64,000 bases of DNA from Kordiimonas aquimaris (GCF_025574485.1 NZ_JAOBPO010000002.1:188501-252500); one strand, 5' to 3'. Positions 9,735 through 18,478 are shown, counted from the first letter of the stretch. Translations and numbers: made by a program. The notes: a model not told the origin generated them from the letters alone.

Positions 9735-9759
9735 ATAACTATTCTGTCATACAATCGTT
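9735..9759 (+). promoter_or_regulatory. possible ECF (EcfG-like) promoter for the small RNA
   Basis: ATAAC at 9735-9739, a 16-base spacer, then CGTT at 9756-9759. The general-stress sigma factor EcfG/SigT recognises GGAAC-N16/17-CGTT; here the last three bases of the -35 element, the spacing and the -10 element agree but the two leading G bases do not. It would start transcription near 9767. Weak on its own; listed because of the RNA that follows. Confidence 0.3.
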
Positions 9760-9766
9760 ATCTGCG

Positions 9767-9886
9767 TAGCCCTTGGCAAAAGCACTTCTCGGTTTTATCT
9801 TAGTACTGATGGTTAAGTCCATCGATGCCCTCCGTGGGCGTTTCCTCCCTGAGCCTGGGCCACGCGAAAGCGTGGCCTCTTTTTTT
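9767..9886 (+). ncRNA. probable trans-acting small RNA, GsrN-like by context
   Basis: There is no plus-strand gene between 9497 and 9914, yet the region ends in a perfect intrinsic terminator, so a non-coding transcript of about 120 bases is the natural reading (the 5' end is inferred). It folds locally: GATGG/CCATC at 9808-9823, then GCCC/GGGC with loop TCCGT at 9827-9839. A C-rich single strand, TTTCCTCCCTGAG (9841-9853), complementary to Shine-Dalgarno sequences, comes before the terminator. The flanks are a metallophosphoesterase and N-formylglutamate amidohydrolase. As I recall, this is the neighbourhood of GsrN, the stress small RNA of Caulobacter that uses a C-rich loop. Identity with GsrN is inference. 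Confidence 0.6.
9858..9886 (+). terminator. rho-independent terminator of the small RNA
   Basis: Perfect 8-bp stem GGCCACGC/GCGTGGCC closed by a GAAA tetraloop (9866-9869), followed by TCTTTTTTT. It points along the plus strand, where no gene precedes it. Confidence 0.92.
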
Positions 9887-9914
9887 ATAAACTCATTTAA
9901 TGTCGGGATTGCAG

Positions 9915-10841
9915 CTATTCAGCTGCGAGTGGTGGATTTTTAGCTTGTGGTTCGGTTGCGTCTATGAGCGCGCTAGCGACTGTGGTGATCCGTGTGCGGA
10001 CTTCATTAAAGTGTGGCTGCTTTTCCACGCGTTTTTCATCCATATAGATGCTGCGATTAATTTCTATCTGCAGTGCGTTGCAGTTATTCTTGGGGTTGCC
10101 ATAGTGACGTGTGGCATAACCACCTGCGTAAGGTATGTTGCGTCTAACGTTGAATCCGGCCTCGAAAAATAGTTTTTCTGCAAGGCTTGTGAGTTCGCGG
10201 TTACAGCTGGTGCCCCAGCAATCACCCAGGATAATGTCAGGTTGTGGCTGTCCGCGCCTGTGTAGCTCTGGCCCTGAGGGCATTGAATGGCAATCAAATA
10301 AAATAGATGTTCCGTACGTCTTGATTTGGCTCATCAGCAGGTCAGCTAATTTGGCATGATAAGGTTTGTAAACGGCATCCAATCGTTTGAACGCCTCACG
10401 TGCAGCTAGCTTGTTTTCGTATATGGGCATGTTTTCGCCGATGATACGCGGAATAACACCAAGTCCCGCGCTGACACGGTTGTTAATGTCAACAGGGGTA
10501 TCGCCCAAACCATCTTTAAACATGGAAGGGTCCAGTTCGTCGACGCTGCGGTTTAAGTCAACATAGGCTCGCGCATGTGTTGCAACCAGCATTGCGGCAC
10601 CCATTTGGGAAACCGGCTCAAACAGATCGTCAACAAACGCATCTTCGGACAAGCGTAGATCTTGAGGCGAAAGTTTCGATGCTCTGTGAAAACTTTCCGG
10701 ATAAAAGCGACCACTGTGCGGTACCGCAAATACAACAGGTGCACGATTTTTCAGTGGTAAGCGCAGCACGTATGCGTCAGGTGCGTCCGCGTCTTTGTGG
10801 GCCGCCTTTGTGGTCAGGCTTGTGTCTTGTTCCCTGTTCAT
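9915..10841 (-). CDS. N-formylglutamate amidohydrolase
   Basis: 308 residues of the N-formylglutamate amidohydrolase family (PF05013), which hydrolyses N-formyl-L-glutamate to formate and glutamate, the last step of one histidine degradation route. Family landmarks are VFAVPHSGRFYPESF near residue 37, VATHARAYVDLNRS near 86, FDCHSMPSG near 200 (His of the metal site) and LQIEINRSIYMDE near 260. No hut genes are nearby, so it may have another formyl-amino-acid role in this genome. The C-terminal end faces the small RNA terminator; the 5' end faces, divergently, the molybdenum hydroxylase gene with about 160 bases between. Confidence 0.92.
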   Translation of the reverse strand: MNREQDTSLTTKAAHKDADAPDAYVLRLPLKNRAPVVFAVPHSGRFYPESFHRASKLSPQDLRLSEDAFVDDLFEPVSQMGAAMLVATHARAYVDLNRSVDELDPSMFKDGLGDTPVDINNRVSAGLGVIPRIIGENMPIYENKLAAREAFKRLDAVYKPYHAKLADLLMSQIKTYGTSILFDCHSMPSGPELHRRGQPQPDIILGDCWGTSCNRELTSLAEKLFFEAGFNVRRNIPYAGGYATRHYGNPKNNCNALQIEINRSIYMDEKRVEKQPHFNEVRTRITTVASALIDATEPQAKNPPLAAE

Positions 10842-11004
10842 GAGCGCACGCTAACGGCTTTTTATGCTGCTGTCACCGGTGAATTATGCGTTGAAGCGCC
10901 TTCTGTTTGCGACCAGTGGTCCTGACGTGTGTAGAAGCGGAGGTTATACTCTAACAAAAATAAGCAAAGTTATGTGACGACGGAACATTCATGAGGGGAA
11001 GGTG

Positions 11005-13236
11005 ATGCGTTTCAATCCAACAAGAAGAGCGTTTTTATCATATGGCCTGGCAGGCGGTGCACTTATTGTCGGTGCGCCGGTAGCTGCGCTCGCGCGGTCA
11101 ATGGATGATACTGATGCGAACGATGATAACAGTATCTCTCCGCTTATTCAGATTAATGCTGACAATACCATGGTGTTTTTCAGCCCGTCCCCGGATATGG
11201 GGCAAGGCGTGGATACATCGCTTGCCATGTTGTTTGCAGAAGAACTTGATGCTGACTTTGATCAGGTCAAGTCCAAGCCGCTTCCCTTAATGTTAAGGCG
11301 AACAGCAGATGGCGGTATGGCATGGGGTGTGGTGCCGCAGGGTGCGGGTGGCTCAACCAGTATTTCTGACAATTGGACATTATTGCGCAATGCTGGTGCC
11401 ACTGCGCGGCAATTGCTGTTGCAGGCCGGTGCGAAGCATTTTGGTACAGATGTGGCTAACCTGCGGACAGAAAAATCCTTTGTTGTTAGCCCTACCGGTG
11501 GCCGCGTTTCATACGGCAGCCTTGTACGTAAGGCAGCGAAGGAAACACTGCCAGATGGTTTTGAGCCAGACCTTAAGGCGCGTAGCGATTGGTCGTTGAT
11601 AGGGACTTCGGAAAAAAACAAAGTGGTGCATGACATTGTAACAGGCAAACCACTTTACGGCATGGATATGGATTATCCCGGAGCCAAGACGGCCATGGTG
11701 GAACGTTGTCCTTATTTGGATGGATATGTCGAGAATGTGGACGATGCTGCAGCGCGTGCATTGCCTGGTGTAATCGATATCATCGTTATGGACAGACCCT
11801 CGCTTGACGGTAATTACACATATCTAGCGGGCGGTGTAGCTGTGATTGCTGAAGATGTGTGGACCGCTAAAAAAGCACGCGCACTATTGAATATAACCTG
11901 GAACAAAGGTCCGTATACTGATGAAAGTAGTGAGAGTTTGGCTGCGCAGTGCGACGAGTTGCTGAAAGGTGAAGGCCAGATTGTTCGCAGTGACGGCGAC
12001 TATGCTGCTGCTGTTTCTAGTGCTGACAAAGTGATCACACGCACATACAAATTGCCATTGGTTTCTCATGCACAGCTTGAGCCACAAAACTGCATTGCGC
12101 ATATCCGCGAAGATAGTGCAACGGTGATCGGTCCTTTCCAAAGTCCGTCTGGTGCATCGCGGATGACCAACGGCATCACTGGTATTGATAGACTGAAGAT
12201 AGACGTGCGCTATACGCGCCTTGGCGGTGGTTTTGGCCGCAGGCTTACCAGCGATCATGTGGGCGAGGCGGTAACAATTGCCAAAGCATCGGGCCTTCCC
12301 ATTCGTCTTGTCTGGACACGTGAAGATGATTTGGCACATGATTTTTACCGCCCGATGGGACACCATGAAATGACGGCTGCCTTTGATGCTGACGGCAATC
12401 TGACCGCATGGGCACAGCGCCTTGCCGGCACACCGAAACATTACCGCCGCGGCAGACCGGAGAATGAATTGTTTGATGCGGACTTGTATGTGGATGATTT
12501 CCCTGCGGGTCGTGTCGACAACATGAAGATGGAATACTTTGTTGCCAAGTCTGGCGCGCCGCAGGGCAGTTGGCGCGCACCTGCGCACACGGCCAATGCG
12601 TTTGTTATTCAAAGCTTCATTGACGAGATTGCTGATGAGTTGGGTGAAGACCCGCTTGCACTGCGCCTGCGGTTACTTGGTGCGCCTGAAGAGCTGCCAT
12701 ACGGCCAGCATGGTAGCGATGTGTATGACACGGGCCGTATGGCTGGCGTGTTAACGCTTGCTGCCGAAAAAGCAAACTGGGGTAAGGCGATGCCGGATGG
12801 CTGGGCACAAGGCATCGCGGGCCACTTTACCTTTGGTGGTTACTGCGCTCATGTTGTGGAAGTGCAGCTATTATCGGATGGTACATTTAAAGTGCACAAA
12901 GTAACGGGTGCCATTGATGTGGGCACGGTAGTGAACCGTGCTGGTGTTATTGCTCAGATGGAAGGCGGCATTAACGATGGCCTCAGCGCCTGCATGAGGC
13001 AAGAGGTTCGCATCGAGGGTGGACAGATGGTGAATGATAACTTTGATAGTTACATCATGATGCGCATGGCAGATGCACCGCCTGTGATCGAGACACATTT
13101 GGTGGACAGCACCAAAGATCCTGTGGGCATGGGTGAAATGTCATTGCCGCCGATGGCACCAGCTGTGATGAACGCTGTGGTAAGAGCGGGTGGCACCCGC
13201 AAACGATCACAACCATTCATGAAAGATAGCGCTTAA
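11005..13236 (+). CDS. xanthine dehydrogenase-family molybdopterin-binding subunit (isoquinoline 1-oxidoreductase beta-like)
   Basis: 743 residues from ATG 11005 (GGGGAA at 10994-10999 fits this start better than the GTG at 11002). The N-terminus is a twin-arginine signal (TRRAFLSYGLAGGAL), so the folded cofactor-containing enzyme is exported. The molybdenum-cytosine dinucleotide site shows as GQGVDTS near 70 and LGGGFGRR near 410; the catalytic glutamate lies in VGMGEMSLPP near the C-terminus. Such subunits of the IorB/aldehyde dehydrogenase type oxidise N-heteroaromatics or aldehydes in the periplasm and need a [2Fe-2S] partner (IorA) and usually a cytochrome c. Neither is adjacent here, which is odd. 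Confidence 0.9.
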   Translation: MRFNPTRRAFLSYGLAGGALIVGAPVAALARSMDDTDANDDNSISPLIQINADNTMVFFSPSPDMGQGVDTSLAMLFAEELDADFDQVKSKPLPLMLRRTADGGMAWGVVPQGAGGSTSISDNWTLLRNAGATARQLLLQAGAKHFGTDVANLRTEKSFVVSPTGGRVSYGSLVRKAAKETLPDGFEPDLKARSDWSLIGTSEKNKVVHDIVTGKPLYGMDMDYPGAKTAMVERCPYLDGYVENVDDAAARALPGVIDIIVMDRPSLDGNYTYLAGGVAVIAEDVWTAKKARALLNITWNKGPYTDESSESLAAQCDELLKGEGQIVRSDGDYAAAVSSADKVITRTYKLPLVSHAQLEPQNCIAHIREDSATVIGPFQSPSGASRMTNGITGIDRLKIDVRYTRLGGGFGRRLTSDHVGEAVTIAKASGLPIRLVWTREDDLAHDFYRPMGHHEMTAAFDADGNLTAWAQRLAGTPKHYRRGRPENELFDADLYVDDFPAGRVDNMKMEYFVAKSGAPQGSWRAPAHTANAFVIQSFIDEIADELGEDPLALRLRLLGAPEELPYGQHGSDVYDTGRMAGVLTLAAEKANWGKAMPDGWAQGIAGHFTFGGYCAHVVEVQLLSDGTFKVHKVTGAIDVGTVVNRAGVIAQMEGGINDGLSACMRQEVRIEGGQMVNDNFDSYIMMRMADAPPVIETHLVDSTKDPVGMGEMSLPPMAPAVMNAVVRAGGTRKRSQPFMKDSA

Positions 13237-13367
13237 CATATGGCGGTTAATCCATGCGGATAAACGACTTTCCACTTGCGCCCGAAATGGCAGCGTTGTA
13301 AACAGCCGTCTGTTCGGGACCAACCTCGAACAATGCGTTATCCAATAACGCAACTCTTGAAATGGAC

Positions 13368-13443
13368 GGTCGGTTAGCTCAGTTGGTAGAGCGCGTCGTT
13401 GACATCGACGAGGTCGCTGGTTCGAGCCCAGTACCGACCACCA
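13368..13443 (+). tRNA. tRNA-Val (anticodon GAC), CCA encoded
   Basis: A complete 76-base cloverleaf: acceptor GGTCGGT/ACCGACC, D arm GCTC...GAGC, anticodon stem CGTCG/CGACG with loop TTGACAT (anticodon GAC at 13401-13403, reading GUC and GUU), five-base variable loop, T arm GCTGG/CCAGT with loop TTCGAGC, discriminator A and an encoded CCA at 13441-13443. It stands alone. Confidence 0.97.
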
Positions 13444-13518
13444 TTTAACTCTTTGAGACTGTATCTTTTAATGACATGGGCCGTGGCTGCATTTATGAAT
13501 GCGGAAACTATGTAGGGT

Positions 13519-13863
13519 GTGCTGGTGAAAGATACGTTCAAAATTACCGAATGGTTAGAAGCTCAGGTGGGTCGCAGCAAGGCGGATGTCATTCTGGACG
13601 CTGAAGCTAAAGCAGCTGAGACCAAAACCGCAATTATCATGGCACAGCGCGACCGCCGCGTAAGCCTGCAAACGCGCGCTGTCGTTAGCATGATTTCAAA
13701 AGCGGATAGTCGTATTCGGTATTTTCTCACCTTCGCACGCAGCCTTGATAAACGACCGATTGGTGTTATCGCCGCAGATTGGCAGAGGTATCACGCCATT
13801 GTTGCCGCATGGGTGGAGCGAAGTGATGTACCGCCTGAAACGTTGGCGCTTTTCGGAGAATAA
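13519..13863 (+). CDS. hypothetical protein, mostly helical
   Basis: 114 residues, 75 bases after tRNA-Val. There is no ATG; GTG at 13519 or 13525 is the likely start, the first having AGGG just before it. The protein is soluble, rich in Ala, Lys, Glu and Arg, and predicted by eye to be mainly helical (VILDAEAKAAETKTAIIMAQRDRR), with a C-terminal half RIRYFLTFARSL...WQRYHAIVAAWVE. I do not recognise a family. Its position straight after a tRNA gene would suit a small integrated element, but no integrase or repeat of the tRNA end was seen. Confidence 0.5.
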   Translation: MLVKDTFKITEWLEAQVGRSKADVILDAEAKAAETKTAIIMAQRDRRVSLQTRAVVSMISKADSRIRYFLTFARSLDKRPIGVIAADWQRYHAIVAAWVERSDVPPETLALFGE

Positions 13864-13915
13864 ATAGCGAAGTTGTGCAAAGGCGGCGAAACTAGTGTGC
13901 TTTTATGTTTAAACC

Positions 13916-14119
13916 CTAAGTATTCGTTTCTGTTGGCCAGTTTTGATACGCACTTGGATAATTCAGAAACTCATTTCCGTAAGTATACCAAATGAACGGC
14001 ACAATGCGGCGCGCTCGTTTGTATCTTCGCTTGCCTAACTCTGCAGGCAGACGTGATTGTCGAAATGTCTTGTCTGTGGCAACGTCCAGCACAATGTGCG
14101 GGAAAAGTTCGATACTCAT
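13916..14119 (-). CDS. possible small protein, low confidence
   Basis: The gap 13864-14426 (563 bases) has one minus-strand frame that reads like protein: 67 residues from ATG 14119, basic and aromatic-rich (GKRRYKRARRIVPFIWYTY). GGGTGG at about 14125-14130 is a weak ribosome-binding site. No signal peptide or known family. The upstream part of the gap, 14220-14426, belongs to the control region of the ABC permease gene. Confidence 0.28.
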   Translation of the reverse strand: MSIELFPHIVLDVATDKTFRQSRLPAELGKRRYKRARRIVPFIWYTYGNEFLNYPSAYQNWPTETNT

Positions 14120-14240
14120 GAAGACCACCCAATCTCATGCTTCTCATCGCGTTGTAAAACTGCAGGAAAACTATGATCAAACTATGACGTTGTTGAACTG
14201 TTTATGAGAAAACCTTGCGGTTTTGTTTGCGAGAAAGTGG

Positions 14241-14278
14241 CTGTTCGATTTCGAACGCGATTGTTCGATAACGAACAG
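14241..14278. promoter_or_regulatory. tandem palindromic upstream activator sites
   Basis: Two copies of a 14-bp palindrome GTTCG-N4-CGAAC, at 14243-14256 (centre ATTT) and 14263-14276 (centre ATAA). Their centres are 20 bp apart, about two helical turns, so both face the same side of the DNA. They lie about 75-110 bp upstream of the -24/-12 element, the usual position for enhancer sites of NtrC-family activators. The outer bases extend to CTGTTCG...CGAACAG. Confidence 0.7.
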
Positions 14279-14350
14279 TAATAGGCATCGTTGGGGCACT
14301 GTGAAAAAGCTAAAACATTAAAAATAAAGGACTAAACATGATGAAATGCC

Positions 14351-14367
14351 TTGGCATAAACTTTGCT
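14351..14367 (+). promoter_or_regulatory. sigma-54 (RpoN) -24/-12 promoter
   Basis: TTGGCATAAACTTTGCT matches the consensus YTGGCACGRNNNTTGCW at all but two of its fixed positions (the C and G after TGGCA), with GG at 14353-14354 and GC at 14365-14366 exactly 12 bases apart. The start of transcription would be near 14378, about 50 bases before the ATG of the ABC permease, with tandem palindromes upstream. Confidence 0.72.
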
Positions 14368-14426
14368 AAATATTGATGGTTAATCAAAAATAGTTAAGTC
14401 ACGACGTTACCTTTTAGGGAGTTCAT

Positions 14427-16862
14427 ATGTTCAAGCAGGTCATCAAATCAGGGTTCCGACAGATAATACGCAAACCGGTTTTGCCTGTTCTAAACATGAT
14501 TGGGCTTGCGGGCGGCATTGCAGCTACCATCCTCATTCTGCTCTATGCACATGTTGAATTGAACTTTGATAGCTGGGTCACTGACCAAGAGCGACTTTAC
14601 CGTGTGGAGGGGCAGTTCCTGCGCGGTCAAGGTTACATGATCAACACTATGACACCACTTGCCCCTAAAATGGCTGATGAAATCAGTGAGGTGGAAACAG
14701 CTGTGCGTGTTGGTAACAGGCTATGGACAGTTGAACATGGTGATTTTCTGAACTACGAGAATGTGACTGTTGCTGACGCTGACTTTTTGAAAATATTCCC
14801 GGTAGAGTTTGTTGAAGGTAATGCAGAGAATGCTTTTCGCTCGCTCAATAGTACCATTTTATCACAGTCCATGGCGGTTAAATATTTTGGCAGCGAAACG
14901 GCTCTGGGGAAGACGTTTACAGCGAATGACATTGAATATTCGGTGACGGGTGTGTTCAAGGATTTACCGCAATATACTGATTTTTCCTTCGACTTTGTTA
15001 TGCCTTTTCAGGATCAGTTTGCTAATCGCCCTGAATCATGGAGCAATGTAAGCCTGCGCACCTATGTGCGCCTTAAGGAGGGTGTAAATGTCGAAGATGT
15101 TCATGCAAAACTTGCTGCATTTGTTGACCAGCACAGGCCGTTCAATGTTAGCTCTCCCGGCGAAATGAAGGATATCTTCAGGCTGTTCCTTCAACCTTTT
15201 GGCGATATTCATTTAGGCTCAAGTGGGCGTTCGGCTGGTAACAGCATCGGGAACTATACAACGGTGTATGGCTTCCTTGCAGTGGCGATCATGATCCTTG
15301 CCATATCAACTTTTAACTATGTCAGCCTGGCGATGGCACGTGCGGTTGAACGCGAAAAAGAGTTTTGTATCAGGAAAGTCTCAGGAGCTAGTGCCAAGCA
15401 TATTGTTACACATGTTATGACTGAATCTATCTTGCAAACAGTGCTTGCGGCGCTGCTTGGTTTGCTGGTTGCAGATGATCTATTGCCCTTTTTTGGCTCC
15501 ATTGTTGGCGTGGAATATTCACTGGCGGAGATATTTCAAACCGAAGGCTTTATCGTATTTGCTTTGTCTATTTTTGGGCTTGGTATTTTGGCAGGGTTGT
15601 ATCCAGCTGTTATTACCAGTCGGTTTCGTCCAGTCAAATTTTTGTCTGGAGGTCGTTCGCAGCGCGCAGAAGTTAATCGCTTTCGCCGCGTGTTGGTTTT
15701 TATCCAGTTTACGGCATCCATTTCGTTGTTGATTGGGGCTATGACAATCAACCAGCAAATCACTCACATGAATACGCTGGACGTAGGGTATAACCCATCG
15801 AATTTACTATTGGTGCGCGGGATAAACAGAGCAGATACCGCGCGTGCAGAATCGTTTAAAGACCGTGTGCGCAATATTGAAGGTATTCAATCAGTGACCC
15901 GCTCTGAAGTTGTGCCCGGTGATAATTCTTTTTCAGTCGAGGGCTTTTTCTCCAAACATGTTGCGCAGGATCAAGATGTGGGTTTGCGATTGGTTGCATC
16001 TGATTATGATTTCTTTGATACCTTTGGTGCGTCAATAGCGGCTGGTCGCGCGCTCAATGAACAGTATGCAGCAGATCAGGTTAACCTGAGACGCATTCGC
16101 ACGGCACCGACAGACACAAACACGAGAAATGTTGTTATCAATCGTTTGGCAGCAACTTCATTGGGGTACGCAAACCCTGAAGCGATTATTGGCGAACCTA
16201 TTTATATGACTGTAGACAGTGGTGGTTTTATGACCGTTACGGTTGTTGGTGTTGTGGATGACATGCAGTTTATTTCTGCACGAACAACAACAGACCCGAA
16301 GGTTTATTTCAGGCATGCCGATATTTTTCGGACGCTCACTGTGCGGTTTGACCCAGCGCGCGAGCAAAGCGTTGTTTCAGAATTACAAACTGTGTGGCGT
16401 GAAATGTACCCTGAGATACCTTACCGGCAGATATTCATGGAAGAGCGCCTCGACGGCCTTTACAACCGTGAGAATCAGGAGTTGACGCTTTTCACAATAT
16501 TCTCTGGCCTTGCTGCTGTTTTGTCGTTGGTTGGACTTGTGGGGCTTGTGCTTAACTCCATCAGTCATCGTACCAAAGAGATCAGCATTAGACGGGTGCA
16601 CGGTGCCAGTGTTCGCGACAATATTAAATTGTTTACATGGCAATATATGAAGCCAGTGTTGGTCGCTAATATACCGGCATGGATTGTGGCTTATTATTTC
16701 CTGAGCGGTTGGCTGGAAAAATATCCGTACCGTATTGATATAAGTCCAGTTTATTATTTAATGGGCGGTGGTGCGATTGTCTCTATTACAATTTTGCTTA
16801 CGACAGCATTGGTGCTCAAGGCAGCGTCTATCCCGCCTGTGCGAGCCTTGCAATACGAGTAG
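14427..16862 (+). CDS. MacB/FtsX-type ABC transporter permease
   Basis: 811 residues with the double-module layout of large FtsX-family permeases: membrane helix near 20-40 (LNMIGLAGGIAATILILLYA), a periplasmic MacB-type domain, three helices around 280-400, a second helix and periplasmic domain after 430 (FRRVLVFIQFTASISLLIGA), and three final helices ending in PPVRALQYE. Such proteins couple ATP hydrolysis in the cytoplasm to export or envelope work by a mechanotransmission mechanism. They need a LolD/MacB-type ATPase, which is not adjacent. The ribosome-binding site is AGGGAG. Control by sigma-54 and tandem upstream palindromes is read from the sequence. No response regulator gene is next to it. 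Confidence 0.85.
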   Translation: MFKQVIKSGFRQIIRKPVLPVLNMIGLAGGIAATILILLYAHVELNFDSWVTDQERLYRVEGQFLRGQGYMINTMTPLAPKMADEISEVETAVRVGNRLWTVEHGDFLNYENVTVADADFLKIFPVEFVEGNAENAFRSLNSTILSQSMAVKYFGSETALGKTFTANDIEYSVTGVFKDLPQYTDFSFDFVMPFQDQFANRPESWSNVSLRTYVRLKEGVNVEDVHAKLAAFVDQHRPFNVSSPGEMKDIFRLFLQPFGDIHLGSSGRSAGNSIGNYTTVYGFLAVAIMILAISTFNYVSLAMARAVEREKEFCIRKVSGASAKHIVTHVMTESILQTVLAALLGLLVADDLLPFFGSIVGVEYSLAEIFQTEGFIVFALSIFGLGILAGLYPAVITSRFRPVKFLSGGRSQRAEVNRFRRVLVFIQFTASISLLIGAMTINQQITHMNTLDVGYNPSNLLLVRGINRADTARAESFKDRVRNIEGIQSVTRSEVVPGDNSFSVEGFFSKHVAQDQDVGLRLVASDYDFFDTFGASIAAGRALNEQYAADQVNLRRIRTAPTDTNTRNVVINRLAATSLGYANPEAIIGEPIYMTVDSGGFMTVTVVGVVDDMQFISARTTTDPKVYFRHADIFRTLTVRFDPAREQSVVSELQTVWREMYPEIPYRQIFMEERLDGLYNRENQELTLFTIFSGLAAVLSLVGLVGLVLNSISHRTKEISIRRVHGASVRDNIKLFTWQYMKPVLVANIPAWIVAYYFLSGWLEKYPYRIDISPVYYLMGGGAIVSITILLTTALVLKAASIPPVRALQYE

Positions 16863-16886
16863 CAACTTGAGTAAGCCCATACTGTT

Positions 16887-17858
16887 TTAAGGCGGCGTTT
16901 GTCCACTCATGATGGTTTGCAGGACGCTGTTGTCGATGTTGCCGCCCGAGATGACGCAGACGACCTTTTTGCCAGCGCTCAAATGATCGGGCATATGGTG
17001 TAATGCTGCGGCCAGTGATGCTGCGCCTGCGCCTTCTGCAACTACACTGTGGTGTATCATCATTTGCCGGATTGCATCAGCAACTTGGTGGTGTGTGCTG
17101 CTTACTGCGCCGCTTATTATTTGCTTTAGCAATGGCCACACGGCGTCCAGTACAATCTTGCCTCCCATGCCATCAATAAAGCTGATGGTGTGCTCTACCT
17201 CTATGGGACTGCCGTTTGCCAGTGTACCTGCAACAGGCATCGAGGTTTCAGATTCTGCTGCGATTAATCGTGCGTCGCTGCCTGCCCCTTTAACTGCACT
17301 GCCGATGCCGCAGGCCAACCCTCCGCCACCAACAGGCACGGTGATGATGTCCGCATCGGGCAAGTCTTCCAGAATTTCTGCGCCGATAGTTGCGTTACCT
17401 GCCATCACTGTCTGTTCACAAACGGGATGAATGAACTGCCCTTCCATTGGTGTGTTGCGAGTTTCCAGTGTGTGCCACCACTCTGCGTAAGGCACTTCTA
17501 CAATGATGGCACCAAGTTTGCGCATAGCGTCAATTTTGGTGCGTGCAGCTGTGTCTGGCACAATGACAGTGCATTTTACGTCCAGCAGGTTTGCTGCGGC
17601 ACAAAGACCTTGACCAAAATTGCCAGCGCTTGCTGTCACCACGCCTTGTTTTAGTACGCCGGCCGGGAGCGATTTGATAGCATTAGTGGCTGCGCGCACC
17701 TTAAACGAGCCGAAGCGCTGTGTGTTTTCCAGCTTCAGGTATATTTGGTGCTTGCTCGATGGGGCCTCACCAAAAAACGGTACTAGCGGTGTGCGCACAA
17801 TAACACCTTCAAGATTTTTGCGCGCTTCTGCAATGTCAGCTTTTGTTGGTAAATGCAT
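16887..17858 (-). CDS. PLP-dependent threonine/serine dehydratase family
   Basis: 323 residues of the fold-type II PLP family (threonine ammonia-lyase / serine racemase group), which deaminates Thr or Ser to the 2-oxo acid. The PLP lysine is Lys53 in GSFKVRAA; the substrate loop SAGNFGQG is at 77-84 and the phosphate-binding GGGG at 177-180; CVISGGNID near the end holds the pyridine-N contact. The first motif reads KVRAA where most relatives have KxRGA. There is no C-terminal ACT regulatory domain, so it is the short catabolic type and could also act on threo-hydroxyaspartate. It is convergent with the ABC permease gene, only 24 bases apart. Confidence 0.85.
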   Translation of the reverse strand: MHLPTKADIAEARKNLEGVIVRTPLVPFFGEAPSSKHQIYLKLENTQRFGSFKVRAATNAIKSLPAGVLKQGVVTASAGNFGQGLCAAANLLDVKCTVIVPDTAARTKIDAMRKLGAIIVEVPYAEWWHTLETRNTPMEGQFIHPVCEQTVMAGNATIGAEILEDLPDADIITVPVGGGGLACGIGSAVKGAGSDARLIAAESETSMPVAGTLANGSPIEVEHTISFIDGMGGKIVLDAVWPLLKQIISGAVSSTHHQVADAIRQMMIHHSVVAEGAGAASLAAALHHMPDHLSAGKKVVCVISGGNIDNSVLQTIMSGQTPP

Positions 17859-18056
17859 CTACTTCTCCGTACCAGAAGATTGGTATTTTAGCAGAAAATT
17901 GACGTAACTATAGCGCTCCCATCATGTGTTGCCAGCGAAAGGGTGGTTTGTTCGTAACTTGAAGCAGGGCGTTTCATCCCAATATAGATACATAAGGGTT
18001 TCATTCTCATGCGTGTGTAGAAATGATCAAAAGCCCATGACAGTGAGGGGAATACT

Positions 18057-18470
18057 ATGAACATTGATGTGTTCGAGCGGTTACCAATCCAAATTACCAT
18101 CCATTTGTTTACAGCCATTGCAGCTTTTTTTCTTGGGGCTTATCAGCTCATGCGAAAGAAAGGCACGCGCCATCATAAGCAGGTGGGCTGGGTGTGGATG
18201 GTGTTGATGGTCGTTGTGGCTGTTAGCGCTATTTTTATTCAAGGGTTTGAAGGTAGCAGTATGCCAACCCTTTGGGGTTTTTCGCCTATTCATTTGTTTG
18301 TTGTGCTCACACTTTATAATGTGCCCAAGTCAATCATAGAGATCAGGCGAGGCGATGTTGCCGCACACGCCAGTTCTGTCCGCGGGCTTTATATGGGCGG
18401 TATGGTGATTGCCGGTGCCATTGCTATGATGCCGGGGCGTCTAATGTGGCACATCATGTTTGGTGACTGA
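18057..18470 (+). CDS. DUF2306 family membrane protein
   Basis: 137 residues with four membrane helices: ITIHLFTAIAAFFLGAYQL, VWMVLMVVVAVSAIFI, FVVLTLYNVPKSI and GMVIAGAIAMM. The conserved basic stretch KKGTRHHKQVGW after helix 1 and the HASSVRGLYMGG stretch before helix 4, with their histidines, are typical of DUF2306 proteins, whose function is not known but whose histidines may bind heme or metal. The ATG is preceded by AGGGGAATACT. It is convergent with the HxlR gene (8 bases apart) and divergent from the dehydratase gene. Confidence 0.8.
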   Translation: MNIDVFERLPIQITIHLFTAIAAFFLGAYQLMRKKGTRHHKQVGWVWMVLMVVVAVSAIFIQGFEGSSMPTLWGFSPIHLFVVLTLYNVPKSIIEIRRGDVAAHASSVRGLYMGGMVIAGAIAMMPGRLMWHIMFGD

Positions 18471-18478
18471 TAGCTAGT

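Noticed and set aside
11884-12612. 242-codon minus-strand frame over the molybdenum subunit gene
   Set aside because: Shadow of a well-supported gene; no known family and unusual Cys/His/Arg composition.
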